From assembly GCA_021776775.1 (NCBI GenBank), contig JAJFFE010000257.1, positions 1-58,531 on the forward strand: a stretch of DNA of 58,531 nt, written 5' to 3'. Below the pieces are notes generated by a model. The model was not told the DNA's origin and did not search any database. It worked only from the letters and a program-made list of their open reading frames with translations. The DNA is from Planctomycetota bacterium. Its GTDB lineage: Bacteria; Planctomycetota; UBA8108; UBA1146; JAJFFE01. Positions within the stretch are counted from its first letter, which is position 1. Every line of letters starts with the position of its first letter. This document shows positions 1 to 9,301 of the stretch, piece by piece. A program made the position numbers and the translations under genes.

Positions 1-425
1 TGATCGACACCACTCGCGCGGACCGCCTCTTCGCCCTCCCACTTGCTTTGTCCGTAGACTCCGAGCGGGGCTACGGGATCGTCCTCCCGGTAGGGACGCT
101 CGGACTTGCCGTCAAAGACGTAGTCCGTGGAAACCTGAAACAGCGGGATCGAATGCGACACGCACGCCTCGGCGAGATTTCGGACACCGTCGCGATTCAC
201 TCGAAAAGCGAGATCGGACTCTTCTTCCGCCCGGTCGACAGCAGTGTAGGCCGCCGCGTTGATGACCGCGTCGTACCTCTTGCCAGCTAGAATCGCAGCG
301 ACATCGCCCGGCGATGTAATGTCGAGCGTACTCCGGTCGACGCCGAGGCTCTTCAACCCGAGACCGTCTGCGAGTTCACACAGATCGGTGCCGAGCTGCC
401 CAGCCGCTCCCGTGATCAAGATCAT
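1..425 (-). CDS. rfbD: dTDP-4-dehydrorhamnose reductase, N-terminal part (cut by window edge)
   Basis: Last step of dTDP-L-rhamnose synthesis: NADPH-dependent reduction of dTDP-4-dehydro-L-rhamnose in the cytoplasm. Reading the minus strand from the ATG at 425-423 gives 141 residues to the window edge. They start MILITGAAGQLG, the Rossmann nucleotide-binding loop. Then follow NAAAYTAVDRAE, STDYVFDG and the SDR catalytic pair YGQSK (YxxxK), all typical of RfbD. It starts 12 nt after the rfbC stop, as the fourth gene of a rfbB-rfbA-rfbC-rfbD operon. The C-terminal half lies outside the window. Confidence 0.93.
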   Translation of the reverse strand, partial: MILITGAAGQLGTDLCELADGLGLKSLGVDRSTLDITSPGDVAAILAGKRYDAVINAAAYTAVDRAEEESDLAFRVNRDGVRNLAEACVSHSIPLFQVSTDYVFDGKSERPYREDDPVAPLGVYGQSKWEGEEAVRASGVD

Positions 426-437
426 GGCACCTTGGAT

Positions 438-998
438 TCAACCGTACTGAGGAAGGAAATCAGAGTTCATCTCGCTCAACCGAGGCAAGCCCGCGTCTTT
501 TGGCGACAGCACCGTCGCCGCCTCTTCGATGGGCCACTCGATCTTCAACGCGGGATCGTTCCACGCGACACCGTAGTCGTCGTCGGGGTGGTACAACTCG
601 GTGCACTTGTACTCGAAGTCCGCGTCGTCGGAGACCACACAGAACCCGTGTGCGAACCCGGGCGGGATCCACAGTTGTCGATGGTCGACATCGTCGAGGA
701 TCGCCCCGTACGACCGCCCAAACGTCGGCGAGCCCTGACGCACGTCAACCGCGACGTCAAAAACCGAACCACGTGAGCAACGAACCAACTTCCCCTGTGG
801 GAACTTCAGCTGGTAGTGCAGCCCACGCAACACCCCACGGGCCGAACGAGAGTGGTTGTCTTGCACCCACGGCCCGGGCACGCCGGCCGCTGCGTAGCGT
901 TCACTCTGAAATGACTCAACGAAGAATCCGCGTTCGTCGCCGAACACTTTCGGCTCGATCAAGAGAACGCCTGGTAACTCGGTCTCGACAACGTTCAA
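438..998 (-). CDS. rfbC: dTDP-4-dehydrorhamnose 3,5-epimerase
   Basis: Converts dTDP-4-dehydro-6-deoxyglucose to dTDP-4-dehydrorhamnose. The 186-residue product has the family order: ERGFFVESF near the N-terminus, then [17 protein letters not shown] with the catalytic His, then the cupin-fold segment [11 protein letters not shown] and YKCTELYHP. The open frame runs further upstream, but that part is Arg-rich and unlike the family. I chose the TTG at 998-996, which overlaps the rfbA stop as TTGA and has GGAGAG six bases upstream. Overlap with rfbA implies translational coupling. The rare TTG start is inferred from family length (about 180-190 residues). Confidence 0.93.
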   Translation of the reverse strand: MNVVETELPGVLLIEPKVFGDERGFFVESFQSERYAAAGVPGPWVQDNHSRSARGVLRGLHYQLKFPQGKLVRCSRGSVFDVAVDVRQGSPTFGRSYGAILDDVDHRQLWIPPGFAHGFCVVSDDADFEYKCTELYHPDDDYGVAWNDPALKIEWPIEEAATVLSPKDAGLPRLSEMNSDFLPQYG

Positions 999-1873
999 GG
1001 CGAACTCTCCATGAGCGAAAACAGGTACTGCCCGTATTGATTCTTCGCCAGCGGCTCCGCCTGGTGGGTAAGCGTTGCGTCGTCGATCCAGCCGCTTCGG
1101 TAGGCGATCTCTTCGGGACAACAGATCTTCAGCCCTTGCCGCTGCTCGATGGTCTCGACGAATTCGGCGGCGCGCAGTAGCGATTCGTGAGTCCCTGTAT
1201 CGAGCCATGCGAAGCCGCGGCCGAGCAACTCGACCGACAGCTCACCGGCCTCGAGATAGAGATTGTTGAGATCAGTGATCTCGAGCTCACCCCTAGCCGA
1301 CGGCTTGAGAGATAGAGCGCGCTCGACGACTTGCTCGTCGTAGAAGTAGAGCCCGGTCACGGCGTAGTGACTCTTCGGCTTCTTTGGTTTCTCTTCGATC
1401 GAGAGCGCTCGGCCTTCAGAATCGAAATCGACGACCCCGAACTCTTCCGGATGGCGAACCCAGTATCCGAATACCGTCGCTCCATCGTCACGCGCGTCGG
1501 CACGTGACAAGAACTCCGTCAGTCCGTGACCGTAGTAAATGTTATCGCCGAGAATCAACGCGGACGGACATCCCGCCACGAAGTCGGCCGCGATATGAAA
1601 AGCCTGTGCCAACCCTTCCGGCTTCGGCTGCGTCGCGTACTCGAGGGTGATGCCCCACTGCGACCCGTCCCCGAGCAACCGCTCGAAGTTCGCGGCGTCC
1701 TCTGGCGTCGTGATGACGAGGATCTCGCGAATCCCCGCGAGCATCAGCGTACTCAGGGGGTAGTAGATCATCGGCTTGTCATACACCGGCATCAGCTGCT
1801 TCGAGACGACTTTCGTCACGGGGTACAGCCGCGTACCTGAGCCGCCGGCGAGAATGATGCCTTTGCGTTTCAT
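995..1873 (-). CDS. rfbA: Glucose-1-phosphate thymidylyltransferase
   Basis: Makes dTDP-glucose from glucose-1-phosphate and dTTP, the first committed step of dTDP-rhamnose synthesis. The 292-residue protein begins [18 protein letters not shown], the nucleotidyltransferase signature (GGxGTRLxP). It continues with the sugar-binding [16 protein letters not shown] and the metal-binding GDNIYYG. I chose the ATG at 1873-1871 because it gives the standard family N-terminus and has GAGGA just upstream. The longer open frame adds ten residues not seen in the family. It lies 79 nt downstream of rfbB and overlaps rfbC. Confidence 0.96.
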   Translation of the reverse strand: MKRKGIILAGGSGTRLYPVTKVVSKQLMPVYDKPMIYYPLSTLMLAGIREILVITTPEDAANFERLLGDGSQWGITLEYATQPKPEGLAQAFHIAADFVAGCPSALILGDNIYYGHGLTEFLSRADARDDGATVFGYWVRHPEEFGVVDFDSEGRALSIEEKPKKPKSHYAVTGLYFYDEQVVERALSLKPSARGELEITDLNNLYLEAGELSVELLGRGFAWLDTGTHESLLRAAEFVETIEQRQGLKICCPEEIAYRSGWIDDATLTHQAEPLAKNQYGQYLFSLMESSP

Positions 1874-1952
1874 GAAGTTCCTCAACTGTGGACAGCGCAC
1901 CATCCGAAGTGTTCGGATTCACCGTGAAGCCCGAAGCGCTGTCACTTGGTAT

Positions 1953-3038
1953 TTATTCTGCCTTGAGACCGAGCCGCTCACCGCCGGCGCCACGGTCGAC
2001 TGACTCTCGCCACTTCGAATCCTCGAGATACCACTCAATCGTCTTGCGCAGTCCCGTCTCCAGCGTCTCTCGAGGCGACCAGCCGAGCTCACCACGGATC
2101 TTGCTGCCGTCGATGGCGTAGCGCCAATCGTGGCCGGGACGATCCGTCACGAACGTGATCAACTCCTCGTGCTGCGTCGCTTTCGGTTGGACCTCGTCCA
2201 TCAGCCCACAAATCAGTTTGACCAACTCGAGGTTGGACATCTCGGCGTCGCCGCCGATGTTGTAGCACTCGCCGAGGCGACCACGACGCAATACGGATTC
2301 GATACCCGAACAGTGATCCGTCACGAACAGCCAGTCGCGAATATTGCTACCGTCGCCGTACACGGGAATCGGCTGCCCGACGTAACACGAGCGGATGACG
2401 GTCGGCAACAACTTCTCCATGTGCTGTCTCGGACCGTAGTTGTTCGAGCAGTTCGTGGTCACGGCCGGAAAGCCGTACGTATGATAGTACGCACGGACCA
2501 AGTGATCGGAGCTCGCCTTGGCCGCCGAGTACGGAGAGTTCGGAGCGTAAGGCGTCAGTTCAGTGAAGGCCGGATCTTCGGGACGAAGCGTTCCGTACAC
2601 TTCATCCGTGGAAATGTGATGGAAGCGACACGAAGACGCGTCTAGGCCGCGCCGCTCGAGCCACACTTGTCGCGCCGCTTCGAGCAACGTGAACGTGCCG
2701 TTGATGTTCGTTTCGACGAACGCCGCGGGACCGTCGATCGATCGATCGACGTGGCTCTCGGCGGCGAAGTGAACGATCGAGTCGATCTGATGCTCTTCGA
2801 GCAGCCGCTCGACTAGCTCACGGTCACAGATGTTGCCCTCGACGAACGTGTGTCGATCGGACTCGCGTACCGCAGTCAGGTTCTCGAGCGAACCGGCGTA
2901 GGTGAGAAGATCGAGGTCGACGATGCGTAACTCGCGATCTGACGCCAGCAACTCGGTCACGAAATTGGAACCGATGAATCCCGCCCCGCCGGTGACAAGC
3001 ATGGATTTGGGAGCGAACTCGGACGTGGAAGGCGACAT
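1953..3038 (-). CDS. rfbB: dTDP-glucose 4,6-dehydratase
   Basis: NAD-dependent SDR enzyme that turns dTDP-glucose into dTDP-4-dehydro-6-deoxyglucose. Visible motifs are MLVTGGAGFIGSNFV (dinucleotide loop), HFAAESHVDRSID, the active-site STDEVYG and YSAAKASSDHLV (YxxxK), and NCSNNYGPRQ, all RfbB signatures. The length is 361 residues from the ATG at 3038-3036. Another in-frame ATG at 3002 would start directly at the Rossmann fold and cannot be excluded. First gene of the leftward rhamnose operon; it diverges from the tRNA-protein transferase gene at 3316. Rhamnose is a usual O-antigen or glycan component. Confidence 0.96.
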   Translation of the reverse strand: MSPSTSEFAPKSMLVTGGAGFIGSNFVTELLASDRELRIVDLDLLTYAGSLENLTAVRESDRHTFVEGNICDRELVERLLEEHQIDSIVHFAAESHVDRSIDGPAAFVETNINGTFTLLEAARQVWLERRGLDASSCRFHHISTDEVYGTLRPEDPAFTELTPYAPNSPYSAAKASSDHLVRAYYHTYGFPAVTTNCSNNYGPRQHMEKLLPTVIRSCYVGQPIPVYGDGSNIRDWLFVTDHCSGIESVLRRGRLGECYNIGGDAEMSNLELVKLICGLMDEVQPKATQHEELITFVTDRPGHDWRYAIDGSKIRGELGWSPRETLETGLRKTIEWYLEDSKWRESVDRGAGGERLGLKAE

Positions 3039-3315
3039 GAGACAGGATCCGTTTTCGTCAGGGTGGCCCGCTTCGAGCGGACCTTGGGGCACGCACAAGC
3101 GGTGATCTGAGAAGGAGTTCGAGGCGCGGCACCGCGTCCGTAGAAGTATACGACAATCACCGCGACGCTCCCACCGCTCCCGGCGGTGCGATATCCTGCG
3201 TGACTCGATCGCGCACGACCAGCGCTAGCCCTTCGCGTGAACCCTTGTACGCTATGCGCTTCCGCCACGGCGGGACTCGTCGTAGTAACTGCAGTCGCCT
3301 TCCTAGATTTGAACC
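3039..3315. other. Divergent intergenic region, rfbB / bpt
   Basis: This 277-base stretch separates two divergently transcribed genes, so it should hold promoters in both directions. I see no convincing -35/-10 pair, no RNA gene and no plausible small ORF with a ribosome binding site. Confidence 0.5.
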
Positions 3316-4035
3316 ATGACCGAGCCGCATCGATTCACCAGCGACGGCGAACCGTGTCCGTACCTTCCGGATCGGACCGCCACCATGGACTACGCCATGG
3401 TGGAAGCGTTGTCGCCAACCGAATACGACGACTACCTGGAGAACGGCTGGCGACGGTTCGGCAGCACCCTGCTGCGCCCGAACTGCCGAGGCTGCTCCAA
3501 GTGTGTTCCGATTCGCTTATCGATCGCTGAGTTCCGCCCGTCGCGAAGCCAACGGCGGGCACGGCGGCGAAACTCAGATCTCGAGGTGACGGTTCGCGAG
3601 CCGTCCGTGACTCTCGAACACGTGCAGCTCTATCTCGACTACCACGCCGAGCGTCACCGTAGCCGGGATTGGCCCGCGCCAAAATTCGAAGTCGAGGAGT
3701 ATCTCCACTGCTTCCTCGCCAACGCGGCGCTGACCCACGAGTTTCAGTACCGTTCACGAGAATCGCTACTGGGTGTGGCCTACGCGGGAGAGTCAGATCG
3801 AGCCCTGAACTCGATCTACGCCTACTTCGATCCGACCGCTCAGTCGCGGAGTCTCGGAACGTTCAACGTGCTGTCGCAACTCGACGAGGCACAACGACGC
3901 GAGAAAGTGTTCTTGTACCTGGGCTACTGGGTCCGAGAGTGTCCGTCGATGGCGTACAAGGCTCGCTTTCGCCCTCACCAACTGCGCACCGCCGACGGTT
4001 GGGGAGCGCCACCCCCCACGGATCGGGTCGAGTGA
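3316..4035 (+). CDS. bpt: Aminoacyl-tRNA--protein transferase (Bpt/Ate1 family)
   Basis: Transfers an amino acid from its tRNA to the N-terminus of proteins, marking them for N-degron proteolysis. The 239-residue protein has the CPYLP motif near residue 14. It also has the conserved cysteine-rich motif CRGCSKCVPIR near residue 59, YLDYHAERH, and the C-terminal YLGYWV..CPSMAYKARFRP block, as in bacterial R-transferase / leucyl transferase (Bpt). The family is certain. Which amino acid (Leu or Arg) and which N-terminal residue (Asp/Glu or other) are used cannot be told from sequence alone. The gene is a monocistron convergent with trxA. Confidence 0.9.
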   Translation: MTEPHRFTSDGEPCPYLPDRTATMDYAMVEALSPTEYDDYLENGWRRFGSTLLRPNCRGCSKCVPIRLSIAEFRPSRSQRRARRRNSDLEVTVREPSVTLEHVQLYLDYHAERHRSRDWPAPKFEVEEYLHCFLANAALTHEFQYRSRESLLGVAYAGESDRALNSIYAYFDPTAQSRSLGTFNVLSQLDEAQRREKVFLYLGYWVRECPSMAYKARFRPHQLRTADGWGAPPPTDRVE

Positions 4036-4043
4036 AACGAACC

Positions 4044-4094
4044 GTGGCCGCACAGCCGGCCCGTCAAACAAGACGGGACCAACCGAGCGGCCAC
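4044..4094. terminator. Nested hairpin between convergent bpt and trxA
   Basis: An outer perfect 8-bp stem (GTGGCCGC 4044-4051 with GCGGCCAC 4087-4094) encloses an inner perfect stem (CCCGTC 4060-4065, loop AAACAA, GACGGG 4072-4077). The position between two convergent stop codons fits a shared bidirectional terminator. There is no long T-run on either side, so strength is uncertain. Confidence 0.6.
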
Positions 4095-4120
4095 TGATTC
4101 TTTCGGTGCCGTGGCCCTGT

Positions 4121-4444
4121 TTAGAGCAGGCTCTCGATCTTTGACTCGACCGCGGGTTGACCCGCTGCGCCGACGATCTGATCGACGGGCTCACCGTTCT
4201 TCAAGAAAATGAGCGTGGGTACACCGGTGATCTTGAACTTCACGGCGGTTTCTTTCGCAACGTCGATATCGACCTTGCCCACCTTCAAGCCTCGGTCTGC
4301 GTACTTTTCCGCCAACTCATCAATCATGGGTGCAATCGCCTTGCACGGAGCACACCAGGTCGCGTGAAAGTCGAGTAGAACGGGAGCGCCGGAATCGACG
4401 ACCTCCGCTTGGAAGTTTTCGTCGGTAATGTCGAGCGTAGCCAT
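4121..4444 (-). CDS. trxA: Thioredoxin
   Basis: Small cytoplasmic dithiol reductase of 107 residues, the standard thioredoxin length. The active site is WCAPCK, with Ala in place of the usual Gly. The buried Asp region DFHATW and the cis-Pro motif GVPTLIFLKNG are present. The ATG at 4444 is preceded by AGAGGT. There is no signal peptide, so it acts in the cytosol; it could also be the electron source for the membrane protein DsbD encoded at 23231-26620 (inference). It lies alone, convergent with bpt. Confidence 0.96.
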   Translation of the reverse strand: MATLDITDENFQAEVVDSGAPVLLDFHATWCAPCKAIAPMIDELAEKYADRGLKVGKVDIDVAKETAVKFKITGVPTLIFLKNGEPVDQIVGAAGQPAVESKIESLL

Positions 4445-4643
4445 GGTCTTTACCTCTCGGTCACGGTAGATCTCGGGTTGTAGTACTTCGGTTCGCGACG
4501 AGCAGGAGGCCCGGCAGAACGCAGCGCCGAAGAGGTGCGGCCGGATTCCCGCCGAAAAGACGACAAGCGCCTCATTGCGAGTTTCTTGGTCGCACCAAAA
4601 AAACGGATCGCCGGGGCAACATGGTAGTCAGCCACAGGCGCGA

Positions 4644-4671
4644 TTTCAACGCGCCGGCGGGCGGCTATGAT
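4644..4671 (+). promoter_or_regulatory. Candidate sigma-70 promoter for the MBL-fold gene
   Basis: TTTCAA at 4644-4649 and TATGAT at 4666-4671 are separated by 16 bases. A start about seven bases downstream would leave a leader of roughly 40 bases before the ATG at 4718. Pattern match only. Confidence 0.35.
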
Positions 4672-4717
4672 AGCCCACTCAACCCAACGGTTACTCCACC
4701 GAACACTGAAGGTCGAC

Positions 4718-5617
4718 ATGGACGTAGTAACTCGGACTGTATCCCCGTCTTTCGGAGACTGGCAAGTTGCACTGATCGACGCCGGCGGGCTCTCCCTGGA
4801 CGGTGGATCCATGTTCGGCTCGGTCCCGCGAGGGCTGTGGCAACGTCTGATCGAACCCGATTCCGAGCACCGAATCCCCCTGGCAATGCGGCTCCTGGTC
4901 CTCCGCCAGAAAAATGACGGCCGGCAGGTCCTGGTCGACACGGGCATCGGCAACAAGTTCGACGAAAAATTCGCTGCTCGGTTCGCGGTCGAACAACCGA
5001 CGCAGGGCGTGGAGTCGCTACCGATCGCTCGCGCTCTGGGCACCGCGGGACTGAACGTGAACGACATCACAGATCTAGTGCTAACTCATCTTCACTTCGA
5101 TCACGGAGGCGGTGCGTCTCATCGCGGGGAATCGGGCGAGTTGACGCCAACGTTTGCCCGAGCCACGCACTACTTGCAGGAAGCCAACCTATCGACCGCG
5201 CGAACGCCGAACGCTCGCGAGAGAGCGTCCTACCTTTGCGAGAACGTAGACCCCCTCAGCGACGTTCGTCTGCAGCTGTTGAATGGGTCCGAGGAAATCA
5301 TGCCGGGGCTCTCGGTCATCCGGTCGGATGGTCACACCGACGGAATGCAGGTCGTACGACTCGAAGGCGGAGGGCGGGTGCTCTACTTCCTGGCCGATCT
5401 CGCGCCGACGCACCACCACGTGTCGATTCCGTTCACCATGGGGTACGACTTGAGCGCGCGAGATATCATGGCCGAAAAGTCAGCCCTGTGGCCACGAGCG
5501 CTCGAGGAGGAAGCCATCTTGGTCTTCGAACACGACACCCAGATGGCAGCGGCGCAACTCGCCTACGAGAACGGTCGCTATCAAATCGGTGCCCGCATCG
5601 AATTTGCGACGGACTGA
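4718..5617 (+). CDS. Metallo-beta-lactamase-fold hydrolase
   Basis: Zinc hydrolase of the MBL superfamily, 299 residues. The motif HLHFDHGGG (HxHxDH) supplies most metal ligands. A later SDGHTDGMQV gives the next His, LADLAP the bridging Asp, and EHDTQMAAA the last His. The layout resembles the quorum-quenching lactonase / YtnP-type MBL group, but the substrate is unknown. I chose the ATG at 4718 because GAAGGT lies just upstream; the frame is open to 4667 without added support. No signal peptide. It stands alone between trxA and gdhA. Confidence 0.8.
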   Translation: MDVVTRTVSPSFGDWQVALIDAGGLSLDGGSMFGSVPRGLWQRLIEPDSEHRIPLAMRLLVLRQKNDGRQVLVDTGIGNKFDEKFAARFAVEQPTQGVESLPIARALGTAGLNVNDITDLVLTHLHFDHGGGASHRGESGELTPTFARATHYLQEANLSTARTPNARERASYLCENVDPLSDVRLQLLNGSEEIMPGLSVIRSDGHTDGMQVVRLEGGGRVLYFLADLAPTHHHVSIPFTMGYDLSARDIMAEKSALWPRALEEEAILVFEHDTQMAAAQLAYENGRYQIGARIEFATD

Positions 5618-5684
5618 ACCAAGCGACTGCTCGACCGAGCGACGCCGCGAGGTCGAGCCGCTCGCGCTTCCCGATAGCGGTCGG

Positions 5685-7034
5685 CTACACGACGCCGTAC
5701 GCCACCATGGCATCGGCGACCTTCTTGAAGCCTGCGATATTCGCGCCGTCGACGTAGTTCACGTAATCCTTCTTGGTCCCGTGGTCGACACACTGCGTGT
5801 GAATGCGTTTCATGATGCCGAGCAGCTTCGCCTCGACTTCTTCACGCGTCCACGACATGCGCTGAGCGTTCTGGCTCTGTTCCAAACCCGAAACCGCGAC
5901 GCCGCCGGCGTTGGCCGCCTTTGACGGCGCGAACAGTACTTTGCTCTCGACGAAGCGTAGCATGGCCTCACGATAGCTCGGCATGTTGGCCCCCTCGCCA
6001 ACAGCCAGGACGCCGTTCTTGATCAATGTCTTCGCATCGTCGTCGTCGAGTTCGTTCTGCGTCGCCGACGGGAAGGCAACGTCGCACTTGACACCCCACG
6101 GGCGCTTCCCTTCGTGGTAGTCGACGCCGAAGTGGTCGGCGTACTCGCTGATCCGACCCCTACGCGTATTCTTCAGATCCATCGCCCACGCCAACTTCTC
6201 AGCGTCGATCCCGTCTGGGTCGTGAATGAACCCACTCGAATCCGACAACGTGACCACTTTTCCGCCGAGGTGATTGACCTTCTCGACGGTGAACTGAGCC
6301 ACGTTCCCCGAACCGGAAACCGTGCACGTCTTACCTTCCAAGCTGTCGCCGCGATGTTGCAACATCTCCTCGACGAAGTAGGCGCAGCCATATCCCGTCG
6401 CTTCGGTTCGGATCAAGCTGCCGCCGTACGACAGCCCCTTACCGGTCAGCACGCCAGTAAACTCGTTCGTGATACGCTTGTGTTGACCGAACAAATAGCT
6501 GATCTCGCGGGAACCGACACCGATGTCACCCGCCGGAACGTCGGTGTGCCGTCCGATGTAACGGTACAACTGCGTCATCAACGACTGGCAAAAGCGCATG
6601 ACCTCGGCGTCGGACTTCCCCTTTGGATTGAAGTCCGACCCTCCTTTGGCGCCCCCCATGGGCAGCGTGGTCAGGCTGTTCTTGAAACACTGCTCGAACG
6701 CCAAGAACTTCAAGATGCTCAAGTTCACGGACGGATGAAAACGCAGGCCCCCCTTGTAGGGACCAATAGCGTTGGAGTGCTGGACACGGTACGCACGGTT
6801 GGTTCGCACGTTGTTGTTGTCATCGTGCCAGCCGACGCGAAAGATGAAGATTCGATCGGGTTCCGTGAGCCGCTCCAAGATTTGATATTCTCGGTAGAGA
6901 GGGTTCTCGTCGATGAACGGCATCAGCGACTCTGCGACCTCGTGAACGGCTTGATGAAACTCCGGTTCGTTGGGATTACGCCGAACGAGTCCATCCATGA
7001 ATCGCTGAAGCTCGGCTTGCACGGAGTCGACCAT
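5685..7034 (-). CDS. gdhA: NADP-specific glutamate dehydrogenase
   Basis: Reductive amination of 2-oxoglutarate to glutamate with ammonium and NADPH. At 449 residues it matches the small hexameric class. Visible segments are PYKGGLRFHPSVN and the catalytic-lysine segment PMGGAKGGSDF. These are followed by DVPAGDIGVG, the Rossmann GSGNVAQF and the C-terminal AANAGGVAVSGLEQSQN. The ATG at 7034 gives the usual N-terminus. Monocistronic, convergent with the MBL gene 67 bases away. The absence of nitrogen-regulation genes nearby says nothing about its control. Confidence 0.96.
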   Translation of the reverse strand: MVDSVQAELQRFMDGLVRRNPNEPEFHQAVHEVAESLMPFIDENPLYREYQILERLTEPDRIFIFRVGWHDDNNNVRTNRAYRVQHSNAIGPYKGGLRFHPSVNLSILKFLAFEQCFKNSLTTLPMGGAKGGSDFNPKGKSDAEVMRFCQSLMTQLYRYIGRHTDVPAGDIGVGSREISYLFGQHKRITNEFTGVLTGKGLSYGGSLIRTEATGYGCAYFVEEMLQHRGDSLEGKTCTVSGSGNVAQFTVEKVNHLGGKVVTLSDSSGFIHDPDGIDAEKLAWAMDLKNTRRGRISEYADHFGVDYHEGKRPWGVKCDVAFPSATQNELDDDDAKTLIKNGVLAVGEGANMPSYREAMLRFVESKVLFAPSKAANAGGVAVSGLEQSQNAQRMSWTREEVEAKLLGIMKRIHTQCVDHGTKKDYVNYVDGANIAGFKKVADAMVAYGVV

Positions 7035-7302
7035 CTAAGGGTCCCTTCGGAATCGAGAACGTCTCACGCCAACACGACGTGAGCACGGAGCACTCACTCG
7101 GGCATGCGGGGATCCCTACGGCCAGAGCCCGCGGGCGCATTCTAGCCAACTCTTCAACTCCTTGTCATGCTCGGATCAGCGGCGATCGACGCGCTTGCCG
7201 GGCGTCGTACGGCCGCCACCGAGCGACGGTCTCGCTTGCGTTCTGCCTCGAAGTCGACAAAATCTTCGGCGCCACTCGCCAGAGACGCTCGGACGAACTG
7301 CC

Positions 7303-8055
7303 ATGACCCTCCTGAACCTCGCTGCCTACCTCTTCCTTCCGATCGAGGATCCCGACTCCTGGGTCGAGCCGATTCGTCTCCACGCCGAAGAGGCCAACCT
7401 GCTCGGCACGGTCCTTCTCGGCACCGAAGGCATCAACGTGACGCTGGCCGGACCGGAGTCGTCAGCACGTTCGTTTGCACGGTGGCTGCGAAGCTCCACT
7501 CCGTTCAACGACCTCCACTTCAAGGAGAGCTGGTCTCCGAGCGCTCCGTTTCGGCGCCTCCGAGTCCGAGTCAAAGACGAGATCATCCGTTTCGGACAAG
7601 ATGTTCATCCCGAACGTGAACGGGCGCCGGCGATCACGCCTCTGGAACTGCGGCGCGCGCTCGACGAGGGCCGCGACCTCGTCTTGCTGGACGCCCGCAA
7701 TCGACACGAAGTGGATCGCGGGACGTTTCGTGGAGCGGTGAGCCTCGACATTCAGTCGTTCAGCGACCTGCCTCACGCCCTTGACCGACTGGACGACGCC
7801 AAGCAATCCCTCGTCGTCACGTTCTGCACCGGTGGGATCCGTTGCGAGAAATCCGCGTTGTTCATGGCGGAGCAAGGGTTCGAAGACGTGCGCCAACTCG
7901 AAGGCGGGCTGTTGGCGTATCTCGAAGAAAACGGCGGGGCGCATTTCGACGGAGACTTGTTCGTCTTCGACGATCGAATCGCGCTCGACACAGCGCTCGA
8001 ACCTGTCGATCAACCGCAACCCGGCCCGGCGGGACGCGACGAGGATCCCGCCTGA
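7303..8055 (+). CDS. trhO: tRNA uridine(34) hydroxylase / rhodanese-like TrhO
   Basis: Oxygen-dependent 5-hydroxylation of wobble uridine in tRNA (TrhO, formerly UPF0176/YceA). The 250-residue protein has the N-terminal acylphosphatase-like domain with NLLGTVLLGTEGINVTLAG. The rhodanese domain follows, with catalytic Cys in TFCTGGIRCEKSA and the tail QLEGGLLAYLEENGG, both hallmarks of the family. The frame is open to 7162, but only the ATG at 7303 gives the family N-terminus. It converges on the ccm operon, whose last stop is 36 bases away. Confidence 0.93.
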   Translation: MTLLNLAAYLFLPIEDPDSWVEPIRLHAEEANLLGTVLLGTEGINVTLAGPESSARSFARWLRSSTPFNDLHFKESWSPSAPFRRLRVRVKDEIIRFGQDVHPERERAPAITPLELRRALDEGRDLVLLDARNRHEVDRGTFRGAVSLDIQSFSDLPHALDRLDDAKQSLVVTFCTGGIRCEKSALFMAEQGFEDVRQLEGGLLAYLEENGGAHFDGDLFVFDDRIALDTALEPVDQPQPGPAGRDEDPA

Positions 8056-8091
8056 GTCACGGTCTCAAGTGAGCTGGTCTGATCGAATAGC

Positions 8092-8340
8092 CTAGGCGTC
8101 CGGTTCCCCGAGATCGCGAACCCGCTCTTCGAGCAGTTCGACTTCCTGTCCCATGCGCGCGTTGCGGCGATGGGACAGATACAGGTAGAAGAGGACGACC
8201 GCGAACACAGTTCCGTACGCGATGGTGATCTTCCCGCGAAAGTCCGTGGGGGCGCCGGCATCCGGCTCCGCGGCCACGACCCGGCCGACCGTGCCGAGCC
8301 AAACCAACAGCACCAGCGTGAGGCGAGCGAACCAGGTCAT
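8092..8340 (-). CDS. ccmD: CcmD-like heme exporter subunit
   Basis: Small protein of 82 residues at the end of the ccm operon. It has an N-terminal hydrophobic stretch (MTWFARLTLVLLVWLGTVG), a second transmembrane helix (ITIAYGTVFAVVLFYLYLS) and a charged coiled-coil-like tail (RMGQEVELLEERV). CcmD normally has one TM helix and a charged tail and helps release holo-CcmE from CcmABC. The extra N-terminal segment here looks like a signal peptide. The ATG at 8340 overlaps the ccmC stop as ATGA, so the two are translationally coupled. The assignment rests on position, size and topology, because CcmD is poorly conserved. Confidence 0.75.
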   Translation of the reverse strand: MTWFARLTLVLLVWLGTVGRVVAAEPDAGAPTDFRGKITIAYGTVFAVVLFYLYLSHRRNARMGQEVELLEERVRDLGEPDA

Positions 8341-9293
8341 CGGATATGAGCTCCTTCTTCGAGACGGCGTACCGCCCACAAACTTTCGTGGAGTCGATCA
8401 CGAGTCCCCTCCCGGGCGAGGCGCCAACGGAAGAGTATCGAGTAGAAGCCGACGAAGACGATCACCCCGAACCACCGTGTGTAGGTGATCCAATCGTTCG
8501 ACGCCATGTCGGAGAATTTCATCGGGTGGCTGACTTCGCCCTGCGAGAACCACTGAATCGCGTAGTGGACGATGGGCAAGTTCAAGAAGGCGATAATGCC
8601 GAACACCGCGCAGAACCGGCGGCGTTTGTACGGATCATCGAGCTGCATCTGCAGCATGACGTAGCCGGCGTAGGTCAACCACATGATCGCCGCGCTCATC
8701 AGACGTGGATCGTCCCAAACCCACCACGAGTTCCAAGCGGCACTCGCCCAGGTCGAACCGGTCGTCAGCACGATTGTGCACGCCAGAAAACCTATTTGAC
8801 CCGACGTACGCGCACAGCGGTCCCAGAGCGGGTCGTCCTGAACTAGATACGCGATCGAGAACACCATGAGCAGCGTAAAGAAGACGAAGCAACTCATGGC
8901 GGCCGGGAAGTGGTAGAAGAAAATCAGATACGACGAGCCGATCATCTTGATCGACAGAGGGAGTGCGGTCGCGATCAACCAGTTGAGCGACACCGCCCCG
9001 AGCATGACCTGGAGCGCGTGCAGCCCGAACGTGTCACGCCCGGCTCGACGAAAGACGAATCCTAACCCGAGCAGCACGACCGTGCCCACGAGATACAGCT
9101 GACCAGCCGGATGCTCCCATGTCATCTTCGCGTAGGTCCACGGAATCCAGGTGGACTCGTCCCACGCCATGAGCATGCGAATGCCGATCAAAGAAAGAAT
9201 GACGACACCGAACCGAAACAGGAACTGTCGGCTGCGTCGCGCTTCGTGCGTCGTGCGTGTGTGGCCTGCGGCCACCGTCGTGGAATTGGACAT
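8337..9293 (-). CDS. ccmC: Cytochrome c maturation heme-handling protein CcmC
   Basis: Polytopic membrane protein that loads heme onto CcmE, with CcmABD. The 318-residue protein has about seven hydrophobic helices and the tryptophan-rich heme-binding motif NSWWVWDDPRLMS (WWxWD). Conserved histidines sit in loops such as YHFPAA and VHYAIQW. The ATG at 9293 is preceded by GAGAGGG. It lies 8 nt after ccmB and overlaps ccmD. It is longer than the typical CcmC (about 240-250 residues), with an added N-terminal 35 or so residues and one more helix region. Confidence 0.92.
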   Translation of the reverse strand: MSNSTTVAAGHTRTTHEARRSRQFLFRFGVVILSLIGIRMLMAWDESTWIPWTYAKMTWEHPAGQLYLVGTVVLLGLGFVFRRAGRDTFGLHALQVMLGAVSLNWLIATALPLSIKMIGSSYLIFFYHFPAAMSCFVFFTLLMVFSIAYLVQDDPLWDRCARTSGQIGFLACTIVLTTGSTWASAAWNSWWVWDDPRLMSAAIMWLTYAGYVMLQMQLDDPYKRRRFCAVFGIIAFLNLPIVHYAIQWFSQGEVSHPMKFSDMASNDWITYTRWFGVIVFVGFYSILFRWRLAREGTRDRLHESLWAVRRLEEGAHIR

Positions 9294-9301
9294 CGGCCCT
9301 C

